A stretch of DNA of 43,166 nucleotides from Bacteroidota bacterium (GTDB taxonomy: Bacteria > Bacteroidota > Bacteroidia > Chitinophagales > Chitinophagaceae), in contig JABDAN010000019.1 of assembly GCA_013289175.1 (NCBI GenBank), positions 1 through 43,166 of the forward strand, in the 5' to 3' direction. How positions within the stretch are numbered: the stretch's first letter is position 1; each line of letters opens with the position of its first letter. The position numbers and the translations under genes are program-made. The notes under the pieces were generated by a model, which was not told the origin of the DNA, made no database searches, and worked only from the letters and a program-made list of their open reading frames with translations. Positions 1 through 7,740 of this stretch are shown here, one piece after another.

Positions 1-598
1 AGGCAATGGTGATAACATGGGGGTAGCCGGTGGTTTGAATGACAACGCTGTCTACACGGCCGATGTCACTTCCTTTTATCCCAATGGTTTCGGATTGTAT
101 AATATGTCAGGTAACGTGAGCGAGTGGGTGGAAGATGTGTATCGTCCCCTTTCTTCTGTGGATGTTGACGGAACCGCTCCTTTCCGTGGTAACAAATTTG
201 AAACCATGGACCTGGGTAAAGAAGGAAAACCTGAAAGAGATAGCCTGGGTAGAATTAAATATCGCGCTGTAACAGATAAGGAAAGTGAAACCAGAAGGAA
301 CTATCAGAAGGGTGATGTAATCAACTACCTGGATGGTGACTCCCTGATTGCCGGTATCAGTTACGGATATGGCAAGACTACCCTGATCAGTGATAAGAGC
401 CGTGTGATCAAAGGGGGAAGCTGGGATGACCGCGCTTACTGGCTCGGACCCGGAACCCGCCGTTACATGGAAGAAGATCAGGCCAGTTCTACTGTTGGTT
501 TCCGTTGCGCCATGGACCGGGTCGGTAGTCCGGCAGGTAATGGCAGACAAACCGGGATCAGCTATAAGACAAGAAAACAAAACGCCCGCAAACAATAA
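1..598 (+). CDS. gldJ: Gliding motility lipoprotein GldJ, C-terminal part (5' end outside window)
   Basis: The frame is open from base 2 and ends at TAA 596-598, so the gene begins left of the window. The visible part is the end of a formylglycine-generating-enzyme/SUMF1-type fold: GLYNMSGNVSEWVEDVY near the start, KGGSWDD about 50 residues before the end, and GFRCAMDRVGSP close to the C-terminus. Such folds occur in GldJ and GldK, outer-membrane lipoproteins tied to gliding motility and type IX secretion in Bacteroidota. The ending resembles GldJ more than GldK, judged from memory of the family. These domains are thought to be structural rather than catalytic. A strong terminator follows 22 bases after the stop. 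The family is clear; the GldJ/GldK choice is less so. Confidence 0.75.
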   Translation, partial: GNGDNMGVAGGLNDNAVYTADVTSFYPNGFGLYNMSGNVSEWVEDVYRPLSSVDVDGTAPFRGNKFETMDLGKEGKPERDSLGRIKYRAVTDKESETRRNYQKGDVINYLDGDSLIAGISYGYGKTTLISDKSRVIKGGSWDDRAYWLGPGTRRYMEEDQASSTVGFRCAMDRVGSPAGNGRQTGISYKTRKQNARKQ

Positions 599-620
599 GG
601 AACTTTCCTCATAAATTTAT

Positions 621-660
621 AAAAGCCATTCGTCCCCGACGGATGGCTTTTTTGTTTGTT
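621..660 (+). terminator. Rho-independent terminator after gldJ
   Basis: Bases 621-634 pair with 638-651 around a CCC loop: a 14-bp stem with a single G-U pair. A T-rich run with two G interruptions follows to base 660. It lies between the gldJ stop and murF, so the two genes are probably separate transcripts. Confidence 0.9.
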
Positions 661-667
661 AGATTTG
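660..667 (+). promoter_or_regulatory. Possible -7 box for murF
   Basis: TAGATTTG matches the Bacteroidota -7 consensus TAnnTTTG and lies directly after the gldJ terminator, 67 bases before the murF ATG. No TTG is found about 20 bases upstream, where the terminator stem lies, so support is weak. Confidence 0.3.
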
Positions 668-734
668 CGATGAAATCACCACCGTCCCGACCAGATTTTT
701 TGACATCGAAAGAAAAAAAATAATTTTTTGGCAT

Positions 735-2078
735 ATGGATATAGCTGCTTCAGGAGAAAAAACTTTTCCCCCCGCCAGTATCGAACAACTCTATCAGCTC
801 TACCTCAAACACCCTTCGGTTTGTACCGACACCCGACAGGTTCAACCCGGGGATATATTTTTTGCATTAAAAGGAGAAAATTTTAATGGCAACCTCTTTG
901 CGTTATCTGCCCTGGAAAAGGGTGTTGCTTACGCCGTGATCGATGAAGAGATCCCGGATGCCGCCAGATGGAAGGACCGCCTGATTCGGGTGGAAGATGT
1001 GCTGACCACTTTACAAATGCTGGCGGGCCGGCACCGAAATCAGTTTTCCATTCCCTTTATCGCCATCACCGGCAGCAATGGTAAAACGACCACCAAGGAA
1101 CTGGTCCATGCCGTTCTTTCTGAAAAATATAAAACCTATACCACCCAAGGCAATCTGAACAACCATATCGGAATCCCGCTCACACTCTTGAAAATAAAAA
1201 AAGATGCCGAGATCGCCATTATTGAAATGGGCGCCAACCACTTGGAAGAGATCGCCGGCTATTGCTTATATACCCGCCCGACGCATGGGTTGATTACCAA
1301 CAGCGGCAAGGCACACCTGGAAGGATTTGGAGGAATAGAGGGTGTTAGAAAAGGAAAGGGTGAACTCTTCGATTACCTGCGTGCCTTTGGGGGAACAGCT
1401 TTTGTGATGTGGGATTATGCCTACTTGCAAGACATGAGCAAAGGCATCGGAGAGATTTTTTCTTACGGCACGCAGCATGCCGATATCACCGGCATCGTGG
1501 ACAGTTCGGCGCCCTTTTTGAAAGTCCGCATGACCAAAGGACATTCCAAAGGTGTCATCGAGACCCATCTCACGGGCGATTATAATCTACCCAATGTTTT
1601 GGCTGCTGTATGCATCGGAACTTATTTTAAAGTGGGTGCCGACGAAATCAAAAAAGGCATAGAAGCGTACAGACCCTCTAACAGCCGCTCTCAATTGATG
1701 AAAGCAGGATCCAATACCATTCTGCTGGATGCCTACAATGCCAACCCTTCCAGTATGAAACTGGCACTTGAAAATTTCATGCATTTTCCTGGAGATAAAA
1801 AAGTACTGCTGCTGGGTGCCATGGCCGAGCTCGGGTCAGAAAGCCTTTCCGAGCATCGGCTGATCATCGACCAAATCGGCCAGTACCCTTGGAAAGAAGT
1901 TGCCTTGGTAGGCGGGGATTTTCTCAAGATCCACCATCCCTATAAAAGTTTTGCGGATTCGAGGGAACTGGGAAAATGGCTGGAATCCCAATCTTTTCAG
2001 GATACCAGTTTTCTTGTAAAAGGTTCGCGCAGTATGCGGATGGAAAAGGCCATAGAAAGCCTATCAGAAACCACTTAG
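735..2078 (+). CDS. murF: UDP-N-acetylmuramoyl-tripeptide--D-alanyl-D-alanine ligase MurF
   Basis: This cytoplasmic Mur ligase adds D-Ala-D-Ala to UDP-MurNAc-tripeptide, the last soluble step of peptidoglycan precursor synthesis. The 447 residues are normal for MurF. The N-terminal substrate domain contains CTDTRQVQPGDIFFALKG, typical of MurF/MurE. The ATP-binding loop GSNGKTT lies at residues 113-119. The central domain follows with IEMGANHLEEI and TNSGKAHLEGFG, and the C-terminal domain has LLDAYNANPSSMK, a MurF hallmark. The ATG at 735 leaves a complete N-terminal domain. The gene follows a terminator and converges on the cytochrome gene. Besides MurF, the peptidoglycan genes in this window are mrdA and rodA of the mre cluster near 35.9-41.9 kb. 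Confidence 0.96.
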   Translation: MDIAASGEKTFPPASIEQLYQLYLKHPSVCTDTRQVQPGDIFFALKGENFNGNLFALSALEKGVAYAVIDEEIPDAARWKDRLIRVEDVLTTLQMLAGRHRNQFSIPFIAITGSNGKTTTKELVHAVLSEKYKTYTTQGNLNNHIGIPLTLLKIKKDAEIAIIEMGANHLEEIAGYCLYTRPTHGLITNSGKAHLEGFGGIEGVRKGKGELFDYLRAFGGTAFVMWDYAYLQDMSKGIGEIFSYGTQHADITGIVDSSAPFLKVRMTKGHSKGVIETHLTGDYNLPNVLAAVCIGTYFKVGADEIKKGIEAYRPSNSRSQLMKAGSNTILLDAYNANPSSMKLALENFMHFPGDKKVLLLGAMAELGSESLSEHRLIIDQIGQYPWKEVALVGGDFLKIHHPYKSFADSRELGKWLESQSFQDTSFLVKGSRSMRMEKAIESLSETT

Positions 2079-2166
2079 TACATCTCTCCTTTTAGGTGGC
2101 TGCGCGAAATGATGCCGGGCCAACCATAAAAATTTCTGAATACTGGACCGTTTTTCAACCGCGGAA

Positions 2167-3141
2167 CTATTGAGCTTTCCATTTCGTGACCGCATGGTCA
2201 ATCGGCGGGATCGTTTGAAGATAGGCGTAAATATTGGCCAGATCCTGGTCCCGCATGGTGCCGTATAATGTCCAGGGCATGATGGTTTGCAATGCACCCG
2301 GCGTCATCACCCGGTGCGCGGTTGCGCTGTCCCGATACATCGAAAAATGTCCCATAAAAAATGCACGGGTCCAAGTTCCGATGCCTGTTTTTTTGTCCGG
2401 GGTAATATTTGCAGAACTGACCCAACCTCCGGGTTCCGGGAAAACCCGGCCGCCGGCCAACGAAAGGGTCTCATCAAATTTTCCATTGGCAAACGGTGTA
2501 TGGCAATCATGACAGGCCCCGATGGTCAATAGATACCGGCCGTTGGCTACACTGTCCCCAGGGGGTGGAATGGTCATCGGCGTGGCTTTCTCCGGAATCG
2601 TATTGAGCAGGATATTCATCGGAAAATCCGCTGAGGAAGCCGGTATGACTTTCCCAATAGGCTTGAGAGATCGCAGGTATACGATCATGGATTTGACATC
2701 TTCTGAATCGGCAAATCCATAGGAGTGATAGGGCATGACCGGGAATATGGGTTTGCCATTTTTTCGAACTCCGGTCGTAATGGCCCGGTAGATCTCTCCA
2801 TCTGTCCAGTTGCCGATGCCTGCCGGCGTGATGTTGGCGGCATAAAAAATTCCAGGGAAACCCATGGTCTGATCAAAACGTTCCCCACCGCTTCCAATGG
2901 AAGAAGCTATCATGGGCATGGTAAATAAGTTGGGGTCGCGTTCACTGTGGCAATCCATACAGGCCATGACACTTTTGGCCAGGTAGTTGCCCCTTTGAAT
3001 TCTCTCTGGCGTTTTTTCAATTGTCATTTGGGGTGCAGGCCCTACATTGGGCAAGGCTACTTTGACATAGGTGATGAGAATAGCGATCAATACGATCACA
3101 GACAGCACCAGGATGCCCAATACTTTTAGGACTTTTTTCAT
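2167..3141 (-). CDS. Membrane-anchored diheme cytochrome c
   Basis: A 324-residue protein with an N-terminal membrane segment (about residues 5-28), then two class I cytochrome c domains. Heme attachment motifs are CMDCH at residues 61-65 and CHDCH at 210-214. Likely distal Met ligands sit in PVMPYHSYG (M136) and in IMPWTLYG near the C-terminus, each followed by an acidic stretch and a YLR/YLQ helix as in cytochrome c domains. It should be exported and held at the periplasmic side of the inner membrane, passing electrons between redox partners that cannot be named from this window. It resembles the c-type subunits of alcohol or gluconate dehydrogenases, but no dehydrogenase is nearby. It is the last gene of a leftward group and converges on murF. 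Confidence 0.88.
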   Translation of the reverse strand: MKKVLKVLGILVLSVIVLIAILITYVKVALPNVGPAPQMTIEKTPERIQRGNYLAKSVMACMDCHSERDPNLFTMPMIASSIGSGGERFDQTMGFPGIFYAANITPAGIGNWTDGEIYRAITTGVRKNGKPIFPVMPYHSYGFADSEDVKSMIVYLRSLKPIGKVIPASSADFPMNILLNTIPEKATPMTIPPPGDSVANGRYLLTIGACHDCHTPFANGKFDETLSLAGGRVFPEPGGWVSSANITPDKKTGIGTWTRAFFMGHFSMYRDSATAHRVMTPGALQTIMPWTLYGTMRDQDLANIYAYLQTIPPIDHAVTKWKAQ

Positions 3142-3172
3142 GCCGGAAGGGTTTATCGGGGCGTTAAAAATT

Positions 3173-3970
3173 CTAGCGTCGGGCAGTCATTGAAGTGAGT
3201 GGCCAGCGAAGGGTATGAAAATCCATCATATCCACAATGATACTGCCTACACTGATGGGACTTTCCACCCGCAACGCAATATGGTTGGGATCATCTCCTA
3301 TCCAGACACTCATTTTCTCACCCCCTTCGAATATGGTTCCTTTGATCAGCAGGGGTTTGATCTTAATGGCGTGAAAATTTCCGTAACGGGTTTTTACAAC
3401 TTCTTTTCCAATGTAGCGAATATAGATGGAATAAACCTGGTTATCCAAAAACATGGAAAATGGAATTTTATCTCCCGGTTTGTATTTATCATAATTAATA
3501 TTGCGGGCATAATACATCGTACTCAATACATCCTGAATGCATTCGGGCGTTTTAAACACGCCTGAATTGGTGATCGCAGTATTGGCGGTTTTATTAAAAC
3601 TTACATTTTCATATTTCTTAAAAGACCCTTCATTTACATTGCGGATAAATTTCATGGGCTGCAGATTGCTGGTATCGATAAAGGTTTCATATTTATCGCG
3701 CACCCGAAAAAAATTATCGTAGAAAGAATAAGTTTTCCCTTCTCCGGTAACATGGTACACCGGTTTGTTGTTGAGGTTTTCCAAGTCAACACTGAATACC
3801 GCTTCGCCGGCAGCCAGGTAAACCCCGACTACTTTATAATACACCCGGTAGGTAATGCTTTCACCGGGCAGAAATGCATGATTTTGGAGACCACAAAAAT
3901 CTTCGCCTGCTTTCAAAGGCAAAGAAATACCCATCCACAACACGCATAACATTCCGATTATTGATTTCAT
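3173..3970 (-). CDS. DUF3108 domain secreted protein
   Basis: From the ATG at 3970 the protein is 265 residues, starting with a signal peptide (MKSIIGMLCVLWMGISLPLKA). Longer upstream extensions would only read through the neighbouring gene. After the signal come PGESITYRVYYKVVGVYLAAGEAVFSV and a beta-rich body with KIKPLLIKGTIFEGGEKMSVW and a closing IALRVESPISVGSI, the pattern of the DUF3108 family of periplasmic or outer-membrane-facing beta proteins of unknown function. Its start overlaps the end of the upstream flippase gene by four bases, so the two are probably translationally coupled. No enzymatic residues are evident. Confidence 0.8.
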   Translation of the reverse strand: MKSIIGMLCVLWMGISLPLKAGEDFCGLQNHAFLPGESITYRVYYKVVGVYLAAGEAVFSVDLENLNNKPVYHVTGEGKTYSFYDNFFRVRDKYETFIDTSNLQPMKFIRNVNEGSFKKYENVSFNKTANTAITNSGVFKTPECIQDVLSTMYYARNINYDKYKPGDKIPFSMFLDNQVYSIYIRYIGKEVVKTRYGNFHAIKIKPLLIKGTIFEGGEKMSVWIGDDPNHIALRVESPISVGSIIVDMMDFHTLRWPLTSMTARR

Positions 3971-4962
3971 CTGCTCCCGAATAGTTTGGTCCTTAAAATT
4001 AACAAACTCCCTATTAACGCAGGGATTATTAAATTGATGAGCCATATTCCCAGGGATACCGCTAGAATACCGGTCGTGCTCTGGGTGAATACGGTGAAGA
4101 TATAAATTCCTGCTGTCCATCGAAAACCCAGATCTGTTAAAAATGTTAAGGTTGGGACAATGGCCATCAATACAAACATAACACTAACGCCTGTGAATAC
4201 CTGCAGCGTGGTAAGGGGGATACCAACCAGAGAAAAAAGTAAAAAATATTGAGCGATGAAAATTCCATAGCGGAGGAATGAAAGGACCAAAATGCGCGAC
4301 AGGCTAGACATTTTGAAATCCTCCGGCAGGGTGATTTTTTTTTGTTTTTTTTTAAGCCATCGGTTCACCCAATTGACCAGCGGATCAAAACGGAAATACA
4401 CCAGACCGAGCAGGACAGCACCGAGGGCGGTCAAAATAATAGCCGGCGGGAAATATGCAGCCTTGAGCCCGATCCCGTCGGGGTCCAAACCCAGGGGCAA
4501 GCGGGCGTAGAAGGAAAGACCCAGGGTTCCCAGGACAAGGGTCACCAGTGTCTGGGACATGCTGCAAAGAATGGTAGGGGCAATGGATCGCAATTTATTT
4601 CCCGGATCAACAAAAAGCATTCTTCCCATATACTCTCCTACCCGATTGGGAGTAAAGGATGCGATGCAGGTTCCGGCCAGAATTGCTTTGAAGGCCCTCC
4701 ACCATCCGAGGCGCTGAATGTTTTGCAGGGAAATCTTCCATTTGAGCGCTTCGATGCCCCAGTTAAATCCCATCAATAAAAACACGGCATAGAGTTTCCA
4801 CTGCTCTTTTCCGGTAGCAGCCTGCAAAATCTGAAGGAGGGAATCTTTCCAGTGGGGTTGTTTATGTAGTTGACGGAATACGAAATAGAAAAGAAACCCC
4901 ATAATCAGGGGACCGGCCACATAGTTGCCTATTAATTTGATATTTTTGTTTAACGTCACCAT
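3967..4962 (-). CDS. Flippase-like / lysylphosphatidylglycerol synthase TM-family integral membrane protein
   Basis: A 331-residue polytopic membrane protein of the LPG synthase TM region family (UPF0104, PF03706-type). The track includes FNWGIEALKWKISLQNI, the SFTPNRVGEYMGR segment typical of the family, and about eight hydrophobic helices. The synthetase domain of MprF is absent, so lipid aminoacylation is not implied; such stand-alone proteins are thought to translocate or organise lipids. The ATG at 4962 is preferred over the in-frame TTG one codon earlier. It is the first gene of a leftward unit with the DUF3108 protein (4-base overlap) and the diheme cytochrome. Its start lies only about 17 bases from the inferred start of divergent ruvC. 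Confidence 0.82.
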   Translation of the reverse strand: MVTLNKNIKLIGNYVAGPLIMGFLFYFVFRQLHKQPHWKDSLLQILQAATGKEQWKLYAVFLLMGFNWGIEALKWKISLQNIQRLGWWRAFKAILAGTCIASFTPNRVGEYMGRMLFVDPGNKLRSIAPTILCSMSQTLVTLVLGTLGLSFYARLPLGLDPDGIGLKAAYFPPAIILTALGAVLLGLVYFRFDPLVNWVNRWLKKKQKKITLPEDFKMSSLSRILVLSFLRYGIFIAQYFLLFSLVGIPLTTLQVFTGVSVMFVLMAIVPTLTFLTDLGFRWTAGIYIFTVFTQSTTGILAVSLGIWLINLIIPALIGSLLILRTKLFGSR

Positions 4963-4979
4963 CAAAAATAGCGTTCCCT

Positions 4980-5537
4980 CTGCAAAAGAACTCCAAAATA
5001 ATCCTGGGCATTGATCCCGGCACCCTGATGATGGGATATGGATTGATCTGTGTAGAAACGCAGCAGGTTCGTTTTATAGAAATGGATGTACTCAAGGTAC
5101 CTGCCAACCTGGATACCTATCAGCGACTCGAACTGATCTATTTTACCGTTCATCAACTCATTGAGAAATTCAAACCGGATGATTTTGCGATCGAGGCCCC
5201 GTTTTTTGGTAAGAATGTGCAAAGCATGCTCAAGCTTGGCCGTGCGCAGGGCGTAGCCATTGCCGCTGCGATGCAATCGGGAATTCCGGTCACCGAGTAT
5301 GCACCCAGAAAAATAAAACAATCCATTACCGGCAACGGCAATGCCGGTAAGGAACAGGTTTGGAAAATGCTTCAGCAGATACTGGGAATCCGCCAGGAAA
5401 TTATCCGCTTCGATGCCTCCGATGCGCTGGCCGTGGCACTCTGCCATCACTATCAATTTCGCTCGCCGCTCACGCGGGGAAAAAAACTCAGTGGCTGGAG
5501 AGAATTTGTTTCGAAAAATCCGGGCAGGGTGCTTTGA
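4980..5537 (+). CDS. ruvC: Crossover junction endodeoxyribonuclease RuvC (apparent non-ATG start)
   Basis: RuvC resolves Holliday junctions with RuvAB. Family acidic residues are visible: the Asp of ILGIDPGT, the Glu of FAIEAPFFGKN, and the two Asp of RFDASDALAVAL, matching E. coli D7, E66, D138 and D141. The first in-frame ATG (5028) lies after the IDPGT motif, so starting there would delete a catalytic Asp. The frame is open back to 4941 without any ATG, GTG or TTG. CTG at 4980 gives a normal N-terminus (LQKNSKIILGIDPGT) and 185 residues, close to the family length. I infer CTG as start; CTG at 5004 or a sequence error are alternatives. The flippase gene diverges about 17 bases away. Confidence 0.88.
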   Translation: MQKNSKIILGIDPGTLMMGYGLICVETQQVRFIEMDVLKVPANLDTYQRLELIYFTVHQLIEKFKPDDFAIEAPFFGKNVQSMLKLGRAQGVAIAAAMQSGIPVTEYAPRKIKQSITGNGNAGKEQVWKMLQQILGIRQEIIRFDASDALAVALCHHYQFRSPLTRGKKLSGWREFVSKNPGRVL

Positions 5538-5594
5538 TAAATCCGGACTGGTTGCCAAGGTGGTTGAAGGATATAAGGATGGAACCATTGAATG

Positions 5595-5632
5595 AAAACG
5601 ACGGGCATCCATGGATCCATCCGGGTCGTTTT
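5595..5632 (+). terminator. Weak hairpin after ruvC
   Basis: AAAACGAC (5595-5602) is complementary to GTCGTTTT (5625-5632). The enclosed region contains the palindrome ATGGATCCAT (5611-5620). It lies between ruvC and the HIT gene. There is no proper T-tract beyond the TTTT of the stem, so termination is uncertain. Confidence 0.35.
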
Positions 5633-5695
5633 CCCGGTTTCGCTCAATGGAAATTAGAAAAACCGTCCTTGATTACCCAAGCTCAAATTTATACC

Positions 5696-6091
5696 ATGAC
5701 CATATTTACCAGAATTATACAGGGAGAAATTCCCGCATACCGTATTAAGGAGGATGATTTTTTTCTGGCCTTTCTCGATATCCATCCGCTGAGAGAAGGA
5801 CATACCTTGGTTATTCCCAAAACAGAGACGGATCATTTTTTTGATCTGGATGAAAAATTTCTTAGCCGGATCCTGATTTTTGCCCAACCCATCGCGCGGG
5901 CGATTGAAAAATCATTTCGTTGTGACCGTTGCGGAATATCTGTCGTCGGCCTGGAAGTGCCCCATGCGCATATGCATCTCATTCCCATCGACCAGATCAG
6001 CGATATGGATTTCAAAAAACCAAAACTGAAATTAAGTCCGGAAGCCTTTCGGGAGGTTCAGGAAAAAATCCTGGCGAATTTGAAACGCTGA
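5696..6091 (+). CDS. HIT family protein
   Basis: A 131-residue histidine triad protein. The triad is HAHMH at residues 90-94 followed by LIP. The N-terminus (TIFTRIIQGEIPAYRI) and the REGHTLVIPK segment are typical of the Hint/Fhit-like branch, which hydrolyses nucleoside phosphoramidates or dinucleotides in the cytoplasm. The Cys pair of the usual CxFC zinc site in the N-terminal segment is absent; C76 and C79 (FRCDRC) occur in the helix before the triad instead. The ATG at 5696 was chosen because it directly begins the conserved domain; longer starts only read across ruvC. It converges on greA with 27 bases between the stops. Confidence 0.92.
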   Translation: MTIFTRIIQGEIPAYRIKEDDFFLAFLDIHPLREGHTLVIPKTETDHFFDLDEKFLSRILIFAQPIARAIEKSFRCDRCGISVVGLEVPHAHMHLIPIDQISDMDFKKPKLKLSPEAFREVQEKILANLKR

Positions 6092-6118
6092 GGATTTGAT
6101 CTCACCTGTATGGTCTGC

Positions 6119-6592
6119 TTAGATGGTAATACTTTCCACTTTGAATTGCAGTTTGCCTGCCGGAACAATGACATCGGCGACTTCACCAACCTGTTTTCCC
6201 AGGAGACCTTTTCCAATGGGTGAGGATACAGAGATTTTTCCCAGTTTGAGATCGGCTTCTTTTTCCGAAACCAGGTGATAGGTCGATTGCTTTTTATTTA
6301 AAAGATTGGTAACCGTTACTTTGGTGAGGATCGATACTTTGCTGGTATCGATATTTCCCTCTTCCAGTATGCGCACATTGGATAAATCAGCTTCCAGCCG
6401 CTGTATTTTAGCTTCCAGATGTCCTTGCGCTTCCTTGGCCGCATCGTATTCTGCGTTCTCTTTCAAATCTCCCTTCTCCCGCGCTTCAGCAATGGCTCTG
6501 GACGCCGCCGGCCGGTCAACACTTTTCATTTTCTGCAGCTCTGTTTTTAATTTTTCGAGTGCCTCCTTCGTCAGATATGTGATTCCACTCAT
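6119..6592 (-). CDS. greA: Transcription elongation factor GreA
   Basis: GreA rescues backtracked RNA polymerase by stimulating cleavage of the nascent transcript. The 157 residues are standard. The N-terminal coiled coil contains YLTKEALEKLKTELQKMK and the loop segment GDLKENAEYDAAKE, whose acidic residues act at the polymerase active site. The C-terminal FKBP-like domain contains SPIGKGLLGKQVGE. Unusually for this phylum, a Shine-Dalgarno-like AGGAGG (complement of 6597-6602) lies four bases before the ATG. Upstream is a hairpin with T-run, which may end transcription from the dehydrogenase gene; greA would then need its own promoter, which is not clearly visible. Confidence 0.96.
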   Translation of the reverse strand: MSGITYLTKEALEKLKTELQKMKSVDRPAASRAIAEAREKGDLKENAEYDAAKEAQGHLEAKIQRLEADLSNVRILEEGNIDTSKVSILTKVTVTNLLNKKQSTYHLVSEKEADLKLGKISVSSPIGKGLLGKQVGEVADVIVPAGKLQFKVESITI

Positions 6593-6612
6593 AAATCCTC
6601 CTCTTGTTTATT

Positions 6613-6650
6613 ATAAAAGAAAAAAAATACAACGCCCTCGGGAGGCGTTG
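6613..6650 (-). terminator. Terminator-like hairpin upstream of greA
   Basis: On the minus strand CAACGCCTC and GAGGGCGTTG (6650 down to 6630) pair over about 9 bp with one bulged base and a tiny loop, then an almost unbroken T-run (6628-6621, continuing to 6615). It lies 100 bases after the 2-hydroxyacid dehydrogenase stop and 38 before greA. It is probably the terminator of the dehydrogenase unit. Confidence 0.75.
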
Positions 6651-6658
6651 CATTTCCA

Positions 6659-6666
6659 CAAAGATA
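6659..6666 (-). promoter_or_regulatory. Possible -7 box upstream of greA hairpin
   Basis: The minus strand reads TATCTTTG, an exact TAnnTTTG match. No TTG occurs at the usual 19-20 base spacing, and a terminator-like hairpin separates it from greA. It may be chance. Confidence 0.25.
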
Positions 6667-6750
6667 AGGAATACATTTAAAAAGGTATTTTTCGTGCGGT
6701 CCCCAGCCCCGGGAAAGGGCCGTCCTTTTCCACCTTTTTTGTTAAATCCT

Positions 6751-7674
6751 TTAGATACCCAGTTTGTCCAGGATGACTTTAGCCATGAGATAAAATGCCT
6801 CCTGGCTATAACCCGCGATATGGGGGGTCAGAAGAACGTTGTCGAAGGTCAGCAGTCGGTCAAGCTGCTGTTTTTCCAGCGGTGAATAGCTGTCAAGTTT
6901 TTCATTTTCAAGTACATCCAACGCTGCCCCTGAAATCTTACCCGTTTCCAGGGCCCGGATCAGGGCTGCGGTATCCTGGGTTTTCCCCCGGCTGCTGTTG
7001 ATAAAAAAAGGTTTGGCTTTTAAGGAAGAAAAGAATTCCTCATTTGCCAAATGAAAAGTTTCATCCGTCAGGGGGACATGCAGACTGATGACGTCGGCGT
7101 ATCTTCCCAGTTGTTCCATATTGGCTTCCTTGATTTTCCCCGCCCCAAAATTGAATTTGTATTTGTCATAAGCCAGTACCGTCACATCAAAGGGCGCCAG
7201 CAACCGGGCAAATGCTGATCCGGTGTTTCCATACCCGATGATTCCCACCGTTTTTCCGGTCAGCTCCCTGCCCCGGTTGGCCTCCCGGATCCATTTGCCC
7301 TGACCGATTTCCCGGTAGGCCCGGGGAATATGATTCATCACGGAAAGCAACATGCCCAGAATATGTTCTCCCACCGCATTGCGATTTCCTTCCGGACTGC
7401 TCACGCAGACAATGCCCATTTTATTTGCCTGTTCGACATCGATCAGCTCCATGCCGCTTCCCAGTCTTCCGATCCATTTTAAGCCGACAGCCCTTTCCAA
7501 AATGGGTTTGTCGATTTTCAGCCGGGTGGTGATGATCAAACCCTCCACGGTTGGTATGATCTCCCTTAGGGCATCGTAACTGAGTTCGGGGAAATAGAGT
7601 GCCTCATAGCCACTCTTTTCCAATCTCTCCAGTAGGTATGGGTGCACCTTTGCCGTTACGAGTACTTTTCTCAT
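6751..7674 (-). CDS. D-isomer-specific 2-hydroxyacid dehydrogenase (phosphoglycerate dehydrogenase-like)
   Basis: A 307-residue NAD(P)-dependent dehydrogenase that interconverts a 2-oxoacid and a D-2-hydroxyacid. The Rossmann motif GYGNTG is at residues 147-152, followed by an Asp at 170 (LAYDKY) suggesting NAD preference. The catalytic triad can be read as Arg229 (INSSRGK), Glu256 (LDVLENE) and His285 (TPHIAG). It lacks the C-terminal ACT/regulatory region of long SerA enzymes, so it could be a short-form phosphoglycerate dehydrogenase for serine synthesis or an enzyme for another 2-hydroxyacid. No serC or serB is adjacent. It lies 66 bases downstream of rsmA on the same strand and is followed by a terminator-like hairpin. 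Confidence 0.88.
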   Translation of the reverse strand: MRKVLVTAKVHPYLLERLEKSGYEALYFPELSYDALREIIPTVEGLIITTRLKIDKPILERAVGLKWIGRLGSGMELIDVEQANKMGIVCVSSPEGNRNAVGEHILGMLLSVMNHIPRAYREIGQGKWIREANRGRELTGKTVGIIGYGNTGSAFARLLAPFDVTVLAYDKYKFNFGAGKIKEANMEQLGRYADVISLHVPLTDETFHLANEEFFSSLKAKPFFINSSRGKTQDTAALIRALETGKISGAALDVLENEKLDSYSPLEKQQLDRLLTFDNVLLTPHIAGYSQEAFYLMAKVILDKLGI

Positions 7675-7740
7675 CTGTTTTTCTTTGATCTTGTTAAATG
7701 GTCTGCATCCAATTTTATAAAGCTGTTCTTGTCTTTCATG

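Noticed and set aside
107-595. A 162-codon open frame antisense to gldJ
   Set aside because: It lies wholly inside the strongly supported gldJ frame, has no family features, and its codon pattern is the mirror of the real gene.
5360-5695. The upstream extension of the HIT protein frame
   Set aside because: It overlaps ruvC in another frame and has no similarity to HIT proteins; the conserved domain starts at the ATG at 5696.
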